DNA of 64,000 nt from Deltaproteobacteria bacterium (GCA_016704445.1 JADJAE010000006.1:124001-188000), one strand, 5' to 3'. Shown: positions 11,670-20,661, numbered from the stretch's first letter. The notes: generated by a model from the letters alone, not told the origin. Numbers and translations: made by a program.

Positions 11670-13067
11670 ATGAGCACAGCGAGCACGTCCGAGGCGCCGG
11701 TCACCGAGGTGGTAAAGAAGGGGCACCCCAAGGGGCTCTACCTCCTGTTCGCGACGGAGATGTGGGAGCGCATGTCGTACTACGGCATGCGGGCGCTGCT
11801 GGTGCTCTACATGACCGGCGCGGCGGATCACGGTGGCTTCCACTGGAGCCGCGCGACCGCCCTCAAGATCTACGGCACCTACACCGCGCTCGTGTACCTG
11901 ACGCCGCTCGCGGGCGGCTACATCGCCGACCGCTACCTCGGGCAGCGGCGCGCGGTGGTGCTCGGCGGCTTCCTGATGATGATCGGGCACTTCCTCATGG
12001 CGGTGCCCGGGGTCACGGCCTTCTTCGCGGCGCTCACCTTCCTCATCGTGGGCAACGGGTTCTTCAAGCCCAACATCAGCACCATGGTGGGCGGGCTCTA
12101 TCCCCCCGGCGACGCGCGCCGCGATGGGGCCTTCACCATCTTCTACATGGGCATCAACCTCGGCGCCTTCCTGTCGCCGCTGGTGTGCGGGACGCTCGGC
12201 GAGAAGCTCGGCTGGCACTGGGGCTTCGGCTCGGCGGGCGTCGGCATGGGCCTCGGGCTCATCACCTTCCTCGCGCTCAACAAGCGCCTCCTCGGGGGCG
12301 TGGGCCTCGCCCCGGCGCCGCGCGGCGCGCAGAAGCTCGGGCCCCCGGGGGAGGGCGACTACCGCGCCCCCGGCGAGGTGCAAACCGAGACCGCGAAGCT
12401 CACGCACGTCGAGCGCGACCGGCTGGGCGTCATCTTCGCCCTCGCGTTCTTCAACATCTTCTTCTGGGCCGCCTTCGAGCAGGCGGGCGGCCTGATGACC
12501 CTCTACACGGACACCAAGGTCGACCGTCACCTCTTCGGGCTGGTGGTGCCGACGACGTGGTTCCAGTCCATCAACCCGATGTTCATCGTGCTGATGGGGC
12601 CGCTGTTCTCCATCCTGTGGGTGCGCCTCGCCAAGGCCCGCAGGGAGCCCTCCACCCCCGCCAAGCTGGGCATCGGGCTGCTGCTCCTCTCCTTCGGCTT
12701 CGTGCTGATGCTCGGCGCCTCCAAGCAGACCGCGGACGGCGGCCAGGCCGCGATGTTCTGGGTCGTGGGCGCGTACTTCTTCCACACCGTGGGCGAGCTC
12801 TGCCTCTCGCCGGTCGGGCTCTCCGCGGTGAGCAAGCTCGCGCCCGCCCGCTTCGCCTCGCTGATGATGGGCGTCTGGCTGCTCTCCAGCTTCGTCGCCA
12901 ACTACCTCGCCGGGCTCATCGGGGGTTACTCCGAGCGCCTCGGGGAGTTCACCCTCTTCGCGACCATCGTGGGCGTCACCGCGGCCGCGGGCGCCGTGCT
13001 CATCGCCCTCAGCCCGGTGATCACCAAGAGGATGCACAACCCGCCGCTGGTCGTCCCCACCGCCTGA
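11670..13067 (+). CDS. POT-family proton-dependent oligopeptide transporter
   Basis: A 465-residue inner-membrane MFS protein of the POT/PTR2 family that imports di- and tripeptides with protons. The N-terminal helix carries the proton-coupling motif EMWERMSYYGMRALLVLYM (ExxER), followed by YIADRYLGQRRAVVLGGF (MFS loop 2-3), GNGFFKPNISTMVGGLY (PTR2 signature 1) and FTIFYMGINLGAFLSPLVCG (signature 2). The C-terminal half contains the ELCLSPVGLS segment of helix 10. Length and motif order are normal for the family. It lies between two giant Cys-rich lipoprotein genes and is transcribed with them; a functional link is not evident. ATG 11670 is the only start that gives a short cytoplasmic tail. 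Confidence 0.95.
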   Translation: MSTASTSEAPVTEVVKKGHPKGLYLLFATEMWERMSYYGMRALLVLYMTGAADHGGFHWSRATALKIYGTYTALVYLTPLAGGYIADRYLGQRRAVVLGGFLMMIGHFLMAVPGVTAFFAALTFLIVGNGFFKPNISTMVGGLYPPGDARRDGAFTIFYMGINLGAFLSPLVCGTLGEKLGWHWGFGSAGVGMGLGLITFLALNKRLLGGVGLAPAPRGAQKLGPPGEGDYRAPGEVQTETAKLTHVERDRLGVIFALAFFNIFFWAAFEQAGGLMTLYTDTKVDRHLFGLVVPTTWFQSINPMFIVLMGPLFSILWVRLAKARREPSTPAKLGIGLLLLSFGFVLMLGASKQTADGGQAAMFWVVGAYFFHTVGELCLSPVGLSAVSKLAPARFASLMMGVWLLSSFVANYLAGLIGGYSERLGEFTLFATIVGVTAAAGAVLIALSPVITKRMHNPPLVVPTA

Positions 13068-13125
13068 TCCCTCACTCCCCCAAAGCGCTTCACGGACGCC
13101 GCCCGACTCGTGCGATCCTCGCGCG

Positions 13126-15702
13126 ATGAGGCATCGACAGCTCGGTCTTCTGGTGGGTGCCGTGAGCCTCGCGCTCGCGTGCACCGATGGCAACTCGGTC
13201 GTCGGGGGCCCTCCCGATGCGGCCAGCGCAGACCTCGGCCCCACGGACCTCGGCCCCACGGACCTCGGCCCCGCGGACCTCGGCCCCACCGACCTCGGCG
13301 TCGATGTGCCCGACGTGCCCGTGCAGGTCGACGTTCCGGATGTCCCCGATGTCCCGGTCGATGTGCCCTTCGTCTGCACCGCCGACGCGCAGTGCGTGGG
13401 CCGCTCCGAGGGGGGCGTCTGCGACGTCGCCTCGGGTCGCTGCGTGCAGTGCCTCGCCTCCGCCGACACCTGTCCGTCAGGCCAGTACTGCGTCGCGGCC
13501 ACCAACGCCTGCGCCCCGGGCTGCCGCTCCGACGAGGCCTGCCGCTCTGCCGGCGCCGACGGCGGGGCCGGCTCGCCTACCGCCCGCTGCGACACCACCA
13601 CGCGCCAGTGCGTCGCGTGCCTCGGCAACGACGACTGCCCCCTCGGCAACCTCTGCGTGGGCAACCTCTGCGTCACCGGCTGCTCGCCCACCCGCGGCTG
13701 TCCCGCCGACCAGGCCTGCTGCTCCGGCGCGTGCGTCAACATCCAGTCCAACGTCGCCGCGTGCGGCGGATGCGACACCCGCTGCACGCTCCCCAACGCC
13801 GTCCCGGCGTGCATGAACGGCAACTGCGCCATCACGAGCTGCGTCGCCCCCTTCGCGGACTGCGACACCAGCGCGACCAACGGCTGCGAGGTCAACACCC
13901 AGAGCGACCTCGCGCACTGCGGCGCCTGCGGCATGGCCTGCGCGCCGCGCCCCAACACCACCGCGCGCTGCGCCGCCGGGGCGTGCGCCTACGAGTGCGT
14001 CACCGGCTTCTCGGACTGCAACGGCGCCCCCTCCGACGGCTGCGAGGTCGACACCCGCGTCACCGCCTCGCACTGCGGCCGCTGCGACAACGCCTGCTCG
14101 CTCGCCAACGCCACGTCGGCCTGCGCGGCCAGCGCGTGCACGGTGGCCTCCTGCGCCGCGGGCTTCGCCGACTGCGACGGCAACGCGCCCAACGGCTGCG
14201 AGGCCAACACCCGGAGCGACCTCGCGCACTGCGGCGCCTGCGGCACCTCCTGCGCCGCGAGGCCCAACGGCGCGGCGGTCTGCGTCACCGGGGTCTGCGG
14301 CGTCACCTGCCTCGCGGGCTACGCCGACTGCGATGGAGCCGCCGCCAACGGCTGCGAGTCCAACACCCCGACCGACCTGCGCAACTGCGGCGGCTGCGGC
14401 CGCGCGTGCAGCACCAACAACGCCACGGCCTCGTGCCGCGTCGGCGTCTGCGCCGTCGAGAGCTGCAACACCGGCTTCGGCGACTGCGACGGAAACCTCG
14501 CCAACGCCTGCGAGGCCAACCTCAACACCAGCAACGCCCACTGCGGGGCCTGCGGGCGCGCATGCCTTGCGGGGGCCACCTGCACCGCGGGCGCTTGCGT
14601 GCTCGGGCCCTACGGCAGCGGCGCCGACGCGGCCCTCACGCCCACCTCGGGCACCGTCACCATCAACGCCGTGCGCTCGCCCGCGAACGCAGCGGCCGGG
14701 GGCACCGCGGTCGACCTGACGGCGCCGACGGGCTTCTCCGTGGGGCAGATGGTGTTCCTGCACCAGACGCAGGGCGCCGGGGCGGGGAGCTGGGAGGTGC
14801 GGCAGATCGTGGCGCTGGCCGGGTCGCGCGCCACCGTCGAGGCCCCGCTCACGGCGGCCTACAGCAGCGCCGGAGCCAACCGCGCGCAGGCCGTGGTGAT
14901 GCCTCAGTACAGCACCGTGCTGGTCACCGGGGCGACGCTGGTCGCGCCCGCGTGGGACGGCAACACCGGGGGCATCCTGGCCTTCGCCGCGAGGGAGAGC
15001 GTGCGGGTGACGAGCGGCGCGATCGTCATGAGCGAGCGCGGGTTTCGCGGCCACCCCCGGGTGAGCTCCAACAACCGGCCCGGCGAGCAGGGCGAAGGGG
15101 CTGCCGGGTACGGCGTGCAGAACACCGTGCCCAACAGCAACGGCGGCGGCGGCGGCGGGCGCACGAGCTGCGAGTGCTGCTGGGCAGGCGGCGGCGGTGG
15201 CGGCGGCCACGCGAGCGGCGGCCTCGTCGGGAGCGCGGGCGGAGCGGTCTGCCAGCCGGGCGGCAACGCGGGCCTGGCGGTGGGCGTCGCGGCGCAGACG
15301 ACGATGTTCTTCGGCGGGGCAGGGGCCAACGGCGGCGCCGACGAGGACGGCTACGGCTCCGCCGGAGCCAACGGGGGCGGGATCATCTACGTGGCCTCGC
15401 CGGCGATCTCCGTCGAGAGCCCGGGGGCCATCCGCTCCAACGGACAGACGGGCAACAACGAGTACAACTACGCGGGCTGCGGCTCGGGCGGCGGCGGCGG
15501 CGGCGCGGGCGGAGCGATCTACCTGCGCGTGGGCGGCATCAACCTCGGGGCCTCGCTGGTGACCGCGAACGGCGGCGCGGGCGGCAACGACCCGGGCAAC
15601 TGCGGCACGGCCGGCGGCAACGGCAGCGTCGGGCGCATCACCGTCCGAGGATCGACCACCACCAGCGGCACCACCGCCCCGGCCTTCGCCGCCGTGCCCT
15701 GA
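13126..15702 (+). CDS. Giant Cys-rich lipoprotein with glycine-rich C-terminal domain
   Basis: An 858-residue lipoprotein in one intact frame. Signal peptide with lipobox VSLALAC (C at 20), then a stalk of LGPTD units followed by DVPDVPVQVDVPDVPDVPVDVP-type repeats. Residues ~80-500 are Cys modules: a first set with CVQCLASADTC and CVACLGNDDCPLGN, then about seven copies of a module with NGCEVNTQSDLAHCGACG and GFADCDGN. The last ~360 residues lack Cys repeats and contain Gly-rich loops (NSNGGGGGGRTSCECC, GAGGAIYLRVGG), reminiscent of bacterial beta-helix or passenger regions. Paralogous to the protein at 8401-11524 by the Cys module. Predicted cell-surface anchor or adhesin; no enzymatic motif seen. 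Confidence 0.85.
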   Translation: MRHRQLGLLVGAVSLALACTDGNSVVGGPPDAASADLGPTDLGPTDLGPADLGPTDLGVDVPDVPVQVDVPDVPDVPVDVPFVCTADAQCVGRSEGGVCDVASGRCVQCLASADTCPSGQYCVAATNACAPGCRSDEACRSAGADGGAGSPTARCDTTTRQCVACLGNDDCPLGNLCVGNLCVTGCSPTRGCPADQACCSGACVNIQSNVAACGGCDTRCTLPNAVPACMNGNCAITSCVAPFADCDTSATNGCEVNTQSDLAHCGACGMACAPRPNTTARCAAGACAYECVTGFSDCNGAPSDGCEVDTRVTASHCGRCDNACSLANATSACAASACTVASCAAGFADCDGNAPNGCEANTRSDLAHCGACGTSCAARPNGAAVCVTGVCGVTCLAGYADCDGAAANGCESNTPTDLRNCGGCGRACSTNNATASCRVGVCAVESCNTGFGDCDGNLANACEANLNTSNAHCGACGRACLAGATCTAGACVLGPYGSGADAALTPTSGTVTINAVRSPANAAAGGTAVDLTAPTGFSVGQMVFLHQTQGAGAGSWEVRQIVALAGSRATVEAPLTAAYSSAGANRAQAVVMPQYSTVLVTGATLVAPAWDGNTGGILAFAARESVRVTSGAIVMSERGFRGHPRVSSNNRPGEQGEGAAGYGVQNTVPNSNGGGGGGRTSCECCWAGGGGGGGHASGGLVGSAGGAVCQPGGNAGLAVGVAAQTTMFFGGAGANGGADEDGYGSAGANGGGIIYVASPAISVESPGAIRSNGQTGNNEYNYAGCGSGGGGGGAGGAIYLRVGGINLGASLVTANGGAGGNDPGNCGTAGGNGSVGRITVRGSTTTSGTTAPAFAAVP
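13231..13305. repeat. 15-base coding tandem repeat (stalk)
   Basis: Five copies of GACCTCGGCCCCACG (one with GCG) encoding DLGPT/A units just after the lipoprotein signal peptide. Confidence 0.85.
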
Positions 15703-15777
15703 CGGTGCGGCGTCCGCGCCCTTGACGGCCTGGCGGGTTCCGTGCGAGCCGCCGGGCCACTCAACGAGGTGCGTGTG

Positions 15778-18135
15778 ATGTGGTCCAATCGACGGTGGCT
15801 CCCGGTATCCCTGGCTCTGCTCCTGCCCGCGTGCGGGGGTGACGAATCGCCCTTCGACTCGATGCCCGAAGAGGACTCGGGCGTGATGCTCAAGGAAGAC
15901 GCCGGGCCCATCCCGACCTTCCCCGACCTGGGCGTCACCGACCGCGGCTTCCCGGAGGACCAGGGCTTCCCCAGGGTCGACGTCCCGGAGTTCGACAGCG
16001 GCGCCGGCTTCGACAGCGGCACCGGCTTCGACGCGGGCTTCCGCGACACCGGCATCCGCGACACCGGCATCCGCGACACGGGCATCCGCGACACGGGCAT
16101 CCGCGACACGGGCATCCGCGACACCGGCCCGGCCGACACGGGCCCGGCCTACGACCCCTGCGCGATGGGCTCGGTGATCGACCTCAACATGGCGGGCACC
16201 CTCGCCGGTACGACCACCAGCTACACGGGCAGCAACACCATGGTCGGCGGGACGGCCCCGCTGCGCCCGGCGTGCGGCAGCGCGACGTCCATCGGCCACG
16301 AGGTGGTGCTCCGGTACACCCCGCGCGCCACCTCCCGACTGCGGGTCTCCACCAACAACGACGGCACCACCGCGGGCTTCGACACGGTCGCCTGGGCGCA
16401 GCCCGCGTGCTCGTCGCTCCCGACGGGCAACGCCGGCCTCGGCTGCAACGACGACAGCGGCACCGCGCCCCGCACGCTCGCCTCGACCTTCACCACCTCG
16501 GCGAACGTCACCGCGGGCACCGCCGTCTACATCGTCGTCGCGGGCTACCGCCCCTCCGGCACCCCCACGGGCACCTTCGCGCTCACCGTGACCGAGCTGG
16601 TCCCTGGGATGGCGGGCGCCATGTGCGACCCGCGGGTGAGCTCCCCGCCGCCCTGCGCCGACGCGCTCACCTGCATCGCCGACGCGGGCTCGACCACCAC
16701 CGGGACCTGCATCGCCGACGGCTCCGCCGGCGGTCGCTGCCGCGCCACCGGGACGGCCTGCGACATGGGCCTCGCGTGCAGCGGCTCGGCCACCTCCACG
16801 GCGTCGCGATGCCGCGCGGCGGTGGCGGTCGGGGCCGCCTGCGACCCGGCGAGGGTGACCAGCCTCTGCGCGACGGGCAGCACCTGCGTCACGGCCAACG
16901 GGTCTAGCACCTGCGTGGCCGACGGCGCCCGTGGCGGAACCTGCCGGGTCGTCGCGCCGCGCTGCGACTCGATGCTCACCTGCAGCACCATGACGGGCAG
17001 CGGCGTGTGCCGCGAGGTGGTGGCCGACGGCGCGTCCTGCGACCCGGCGGGGACCAGCTCCGTGTGCCAGACCGGGCGAACCTGCGCGGCGTACTACGGC
17101 GCGGCCACGGGCACCTGCGTGGTGGACGGCAACGACGGCGCCCGGTGCCGCACCTCCGGGGCGGCCTGCGAGACGGGCCTGATCTGCAGCGGGACGGCCT
17201 CGTCGACGACCTCGCGCTGCCGACCTCGCGTGGAGCTCGGAGCGGCCTGCGACCCGGTGGGAGAGCGCAACCTCTGCGCGACCAACTCGGGCTGCGTCTC
17301 GTCGCCGGTGGGCTGGACCTGCGTGGCCCTCGGCTCTCGCGGCGGCATCTGCCGCCCGAGCGGCACGCGCTGCGACAGCGGGCTGACCTGCATCTCCGGG
17401 ACGCCGAACGACTACTGCCGGGAGCGGCTGAGCAGCGCCGGCGCGATGTGCGACGCCGCCAACCAGGCGACCCTCTGCGCGACCAACTCGAGCTGCCTCG
17501 CGACCGCAGGGCAGACCGTGGGCGCGTGCACGGCCAACGGAACCGCCGCGGGCGCCGACTGCCGCACCAGCGGGACCCGCTGCGACTCGGGCCTCGCCTG
17601 CACCACGACCTCGGGCGCGGGCTGGTGCCGCCGGGCGTCCACCGCGGCGATGGCCTGCGACTGGACCGGCCGGGTCACCTCCTGCCCGGCGATGACCGCG
17701 TGCGCCCCGAGCAGCGCGACCGCCGGCACCTGCGCCATGCAGGTGATGGAGACGGAGCCCAACAACAGCATCACCGCGCCGTCGCCGACTGTTACCGCCA
17801 GCACGGTGTTCGCGGGCTCGGTCGAGGCCGGCGGCCGCGACTGCGTGGGGGTCGACCTCCCGATGGGCGCGTCGATCTTCGCCGACGTGCAGCTCCCGGC
17901 GACGCCCACCTGCGCGCCGGGCGGCCCTGATCCCTTCCTCACGGTGTTCAACCCGATGGGTCGGCTGATCTCCTTCGAGGACGACTCCGTGGGCCGCGGC
18001 CGCTGCGCGGTGATCGACCCGACGGTGCGCCCCGAGCTCGCCCGCCTCGCCGCGGGTCGCTACGTCGTCTGCGTCAACGGCTACAACAACGCCGCCGTCC
18101 CGAACTACCTCTTCACCGTCGGCGTCGTGCGCTGA
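15778..18135 (+). CDS. Large Cys-rich lipoprotein with DTGIR stalk repeats
   Basis: ATG 15778 gives signal peptide WLPVSLALLLPACGG with lipobox LLPAC, and a 785-residue product. A stalk of DTGIR units (residues ~88-118) follows an acidic linker. A beta-sandwich module comes next (GHEVVLRYTPRATSRLRVST to TFALTVTELVPG), then six Cys-rich modules of about 65 residues with CDPxxxxxxCxTGxxC and GxCRxxGTRCDSGLxC spacing. The C-terminus is another sandwich module (VFAGSVEAGGRDCVGVDLP to RYVVCVNGYNN) like PPC domains. The Cys module differs from that in the two upstream paralogues, so this is a separate family with the same overall plan: anchor, stalk, Cys modules, sandwich domains. Its stop faces the stop of the M23 gene 16 bases away. 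Confidence 0.85.
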   Translation: MWSNRRWLPVSLALLLPACGGDESPFDSMPEEDSGVMLKEDAGPIPTFPDLGVTDRGFPEDQGFPRVDVPEFDSGAGFDSGTGFDAGFRDTGIRDTGIRDTGIRDTGIRDTGIRDTGPADTGPAYDPCAMGSVIDLNMAGTLAGTTTSYTGSNTMVGGTAPLRPACGSATSIGHEVVLRYTPRATSRLRVSTNNDGTTAGFDTVAWAQPACSSLPTGNAGLGCNDDSGTAPRTLASTFTTSANVTAGTAVYIVVAGYRPSGTPTGTFALTVTELVPGMAGAMCDPRVSSPPPCADALTCIADAGSTTTGTCIADGSAGGRCRATGTACDMGLACSGSATSTASRCRAAVAVGAACDPARVTSLCATGSTCVTANGSSTCVADGARGGTCRVVAPRCDSMLTCSTMTGSGVCREVVADGASCDPAGTSSVCQTGRTCAAYYGAATGTCVVDGNDGARCRTSGAACETGLICSGTASSTTSRCRPRVELGAACDPVGERNLCATNSGCVSSPVGWTCVALGSRGGICRPSGTRCDSGLTCISGTPNDYCRERLSSAGAMCDAANQATLCATNSSCLATAGQTVGACTANGTAAGADCRTSGTRCDSGLACTTTSGAGWCRRASTAAMACDWTGRVTSCPAMTACAPSSATAGTCAMQVMETEPNNSITAPSPTVTASTVFAGSVEAGGRDCVGVDLPMGASIFADVQLPATPTCAPGGPDPFLTVFNPMGRLISFEDDSVGRGRCAVIDPTVRPELARLAAGRYVVCVNGYNNAAVPNYLFTVGVVR
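16042..16130. repeat. 15-base coding tandem repeat (DTGIR stalk)
   Basis: Six copies of a CGCGACACCGGCATC unit with occasional third-position C/G changes. Confidence 0.85.
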
Positions 18136-18151
18136 CCGCCTCCCGCTGCCC

Positions 18152-19069
18152 TCACCGCCAGGGCAGCACGTTGCGCGGGTCGCAGGGGACGCTCACCTCC
18201 TGCTCCGTGACCCGCGCGATGTCCTCCCGCATCACGTCGACCCCCGCGCGCGCCCGCCGCACCTCGTAGTGAAGGTGCACGTAGCCCTCCGCGTCGGTGT
18301 CGCCCACGAAGCTCACCACCGCGCCAGGCCGCACGAACATCCCCCGCGTCAGCCCCTGCGCCGCCGCGTCGAGGTGGCCGTACAGGGTCAGGTAGGTCCA
18401 GAGCGTGTCGCCCTCGCGCACCACCTGGCGGAGCAGCACCGTCGTCCCGAAGAGTCGCCCCACGTAGACCACCTCCGGGTCGCCCTGCTCGCCGCGCAGC
18501 GCCGCCACCCGGACGGGTGTCCCCCTCGGCTGCGGCAGGTCGACCCCGCCGTGGCCGGTGGCGTGGAGCCCGACGCCTCGCCGCTGCTGGGAGTCGGGAC
18601 GGTCGAGGTCGTAGCCCGAGGACACCGCGCGCCCCCCAGCGGTCGGAACCGGGTACACGAAGCGGTCGTAGTCCTCCGGCACGTCGTGGCGTCGGGGGAT
18701 GTGCTCGTAGATCACCCGCCGCCCGGTGCGCTCGGTGTGCACGTTGGTCGCCACCATCGCGCCCTCGTCGACCACCGCCCCCGCGGTCGGCAGGCAGAAC
18801 CCGTCCAGGTCGAGCTCTCCCACCGCGCAGCGCGGGTGCAGGCACTCGTCGGCGATCAGCACCCCGTCGCAGCGGGCGCCCTCCGGCTCGATGTGCGTGA
18901 CCTCCGGCGCTCGCGCGCTCGTGGCCAGCGGGGCGACGGCCCGGTCGCGCGCGGGCAGCCACACCCACGGCACCACCGCCAGGGCCACCCAGGGGGACCA
19001 TCGCCTCGCGCGCCTCGCCGTCACTCCCTGCGCAACGCCGCTCACCCTCTCTCGCATTCCCGCCGTCAT
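18152..19069 (-). CDS. M23-family metallopeptidase (LytM-like), membrane-anchored
   Basis: A 305-residue predicted peptidoglycan endopeptidase or LytM-like regulator. An N-terminal basic segment and hydrophobic helix (WSPWVALAVVPWVWLPA, residues ~25-41) export or anchor the protein. A small region with four Cys (RCDGVLIADECLHPRC...FC) precedes the C-terminal M23 domain, where HGGVDLP supplies the HxxxD zinc ligands, LYGHLD follows, and VHLHYEVR gives the HxH motif. All catalytic positions seem present, so it may be active. ATG 19069 overlaps the stop of the upstream small gene by 4 bases (ATGA), which settles the start and shows translational coupling. It is the last gene of a three-gene unit with a biotinyl-domain protein. 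Confidence 0.88.
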   Translation of the reverse strand: MTAGMRERVSGVAQGVTARRARRWSPWVALAVVPWVWLPARDRAVAPLATSARAPEVTHIEPEGARCDGVLIADECLHPRCAVGELDLDGFCLPTAGAVVDEGAMVATNVHTERTGRRVIYEHIPRRHDVPEDYDRFVYPVPTAGGRAVSSGYDLDRPDSQQRRGVGLHATGHGGVDLPQPRGTPVRVAALRGEQGDPEVVYVGRLFGTTVLLRQVVREGDTLWTYLTLYGHLDAAAQGLTRGMFVRPGAVVSFVGDTDAEGYVHLHYEVRRARAGVDVMREDIARVTEQEVSVPCDPRNVLPWR

Positions 19070-19395
19070 CCCTGACAGAGCGCCACGACCCGCTCGGTGA
19101 GCCACCACCCGCCCGCCACGCCCGAGAGCGCCGTCACCGCCCTCGCCCCGTTCGCCCATCGGCCCGCAGCGAGGCGACCGAGGGCCGCCGCCGCCAGCAC
19201 CGCCGCGCGTGGGGTCAGGGGTGGCGGTCTCGTGGCGGAGGACCCACGCGGCGCGCTCGACGAGGCGCTGGCGCGCGAGGCCGTGAGCGAGGGTTGGGGG
19301 TTGGAGCGGGAGAGGGACTCGATGCCGAAGAGCGCGGCGCCCAGCGCGAGGAACCGCAGCGCCGGAGAGCGCCACAGCCGCCGGGCGAGCGTCAC
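19066..19395 (-). CDS. Small hypothetical membrane-associated protein
   Basis: A 109-residue protein, GTG 19395 to TGA 19066. One N-terminal helix (LRFLALGAALFGIESL) resembles the leader helix of parvulin-type peptidyl-prolyl isomerases (HFLxLGxxLF), but no isomerase domain follows; the middle is Ser/Pro/Arg-rich and a second weak hydrophobic stretch (AVLAAAALGRLAAG) lies near the end. It is credible mainly because of its position: its start overlaps the stop of the biotinyl gene by GTGA and its stop overlaps the M23 start by ATGA. Function unknown. Confidence 0.55.
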   Translation of the reverse strand: MTLARRLWRSPALRFLALGAALFGIESLSRSNPQPSLTASRASASSSAPRGSSATRPPPLTPRAAVLAAAALGRLAAGRWANGARAVTALSGVAGGWWLTERVVALCQG

Positions 19396-19604
19396 CCGAC
19401 GGTGACCAGCGGGGCGTCTTCGTTGACGGCCTGGCCCTCGGAGACGTGGATCACCGTGACGGTGCCGCCCTCCTCGGACTCGACGGGCATCTCCATCTTC
19501 ATCGACTCCAGGATCGCGACGACGGTGCCGGGCTCGATGACGTCGCCGAGCTTCACTTCGATCTTCCAGACGGTGCCGGTGATGTGCGCGTTGATGACGG
19601 GCAT
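19392..19604 (-). CDS. Free-standing biotinyl (BCCP-like) domain protein
   Basis: A 70-residue protein that is nothing but a biotinyl/lipoyl domain: VINAHITGTVWKIEVKLGD, then the biotinylation loop AILESMKMEMPV with the target Lys in MKM, and EGQAVNEDAPLVTV. It fits the biotin carboxyl carrier subunit of a multi-subunit acyl-CoA or pyruvate carboxylase or decarboxylase. No carboxylase subunit is in this window, so the partner must be encoded elsewhere. It heads a tightly coupled operon with a small membrane protein and an M23 peptidase, an odd combination. ATG 19604 is the only sensible start. Confidence 0.9.
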   Translation of the reverse strand: MPVINAHITGTVWKIEVKLGDVIEPGTVVAILESMKMEMPVESEEGGTVTVIHVSEGQAVNEDAPLVTVG

Positions 19605-19916
19605 TGGGGGTCTCGTTCCTTCGGGTGGTCGGCACGGGGCCGTCGCGGGCGGACGGTACTTTCACCGCCACCGCCGAGGCAAGGCGTATGGTGCCTGCTG
19701 AGGTTCGGAGTAGGCGTCTCCGGTTTGGAGTGAGGGGACCCACGGGGGACGAGGCGCGGCGGGACGCCTCCCGGTCGCCGGGACATCGGGGCCGCCGTCC
19801 CTCCTGCGCATCCGGTACAAGATCTCCGGTTCCGCGCCGACGGACGCTTCGAGCTTGCCTGGGTCCCCTTCGAGATCCGTAACGACTACTGGGGAACCTT
19901 CGCGCGCTGAGCGAGA
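19605..19916. other. 312-base gap, mostly featureless, with a gene-tail-like stretch
   Basis: Lies upstream of the biotinyl gene and downstream of the DUF4280 gene. It must hold the promoter of the biotinyl operon, but no convincing -35/-10 pair was seen. The right-hand part encodes a plus-strand fragment listed separately. Confidence 0.5.
19734..19910 (+). pseudogene. Possible C-terminal gene remnant
   Basis: On the plus strand an open stretch without start codon ends in TGA 19908-19910. Its last 30 residues (DLRFRADGRFELAWVPFEIR then NDYWGTFAR) read like a folded protein C-terminus with alternating hydrophobics, unlike the Arg/Pro-rich noise of antisense frames here. The upstream part is not protein-like. 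It could be the tail of a gene displaced by arrival of the type VI island, or chance. Low confidence. Confidence 0.25.
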
Positions 19917-20306
19917 TCAGCCCTCGGTCACCGCGGCGTTGCTCGGGTCGGCGATCTCGATGGTGCCCGCCCAGGTGCACATGCAGGTCGACCCCTCGAC
20001 CAGCACCGTCATCCCTTGCACCGTGACCGCCGGGGCGCCCGGCGTCCACGGCGCGGCCGTGAGCAGGATGCACGGCTGGGGGGTGAGCACGCCCGACGCC
20101 GCCGCCGTGGCCGCCGCCACCTGCGGGTTCGCCATGCTCTTGCACATCCCGAAGGCCTGGATGTTCACCATCGGGAGGTGATCCATCACGGTCGCGACGG
20201 GCTTGTCCTCGCCGTTCGTCATGTTGGCCGGGAGCACCACGAGCGACCCGGGGGCGAGGCCCTCGCTGCACCGCAACATCGCTCCGTGAAAGACCAGCTT
20301 CGCCAC
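19917..20306 (-). CDS. DUF4280 PAAR-like protein
   Basis: A 129-residue DUF4280 protein, a family related to PAAR spike-tip proteins that cap VgrG trimers in type VI secretion or tailed contractile systems. Family hallmarks: GAMLRCSEGLAPGSLVVLP at the start, DHLPMVNIQAFGMCKSMANP, LTPQPCILLTAAPWTPGAP and TCMCTWAGTIEI near the end, with Cys positions typical of the family. It is the last gene of the VgrG island, 16 bases after the preceding unknown gene. It probably forms the spike tip or a cargo adaptor. The start ATG 20306 and length match the family. Confidence 0.9.
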   Translation of the reverse strand: MAKLVFHGAMLRCSEGLAPGSLVVLPANMTNGEDKPVATVMDHLPMVNIQAFGMCKSMANPQVAAATAAASGVLTPQPCILLTAAPWTPGAPAVTVQGMTVLVEGSTCMCTWAGTIEIADPSNAAVTEG

Positions 20307-20322
20307 GGCTCCGCGCTCCCCC

Positions 20323-20622
20323 TCAGCGCGCCCCGGGCACCGTGATGGGGCCGGGGTCGAGCGTCAGGCGGCCCGACAGGCGGTTGGCGGGGTGCCGTCC
20401 CCACCCGGGGTCCGCGGCGAGCCAGCTCGCCGTGACGTCCCACGAGCCGGGCGGGAGCTGTCGATTGACCTCCAGGCGGAGCTCGTAGCGGTCCCCCGGC
20501 CGCAACTCCAGCCACGCGCCGACCGACGGCCGCGCAGGGAGCAGGATGAACTCGTCGGGCTGCACGTCGCTCGGGAAGTCCTCCTGCTCCTCCGCGGTCG
20601 CTCCTGCGGGCAGCAGCGACAC
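20323..20622 (-). CDS. Hypothetical protein of the VgrG island (beta-rich domain)
   Basis: 99 residues from GTG 20622, with a GGTGGAG-like site just upstream. It reads as one beta-sandwich domain: EFILLPARPSVGAWLELRPG, DRYELRLEVNRQLPPGSWDV and RLTLDPGPITV. The same frame is open upstream except for a single TAA at 20664-20662 that ends the preceding gene, and the intervening SIPSPASAEGWSVSLLP is protein-like. It may therefore be the second domain of one protein whose frame is cut by a sequence error, or a separate gene. No family recognised. Neighbour to DUF4280 and a protease, so a chaperone, adaptor or immunity role is possible but unsupported. Confidence 0.5.
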   Translation of the reverse strand: MSLLPAGATAEEQEDFPSDVQPDEFILLPARPSVGAWLELRPGDRYELRLEVNRQLPPGSWDVTASWLAADPGWGRHPANRLSGRLTLDPGPITVPGAR

Positions 20623-20661
20623 GCTCCACCCCTCGGCCGACGCGGGCGATGGGATCGACGC

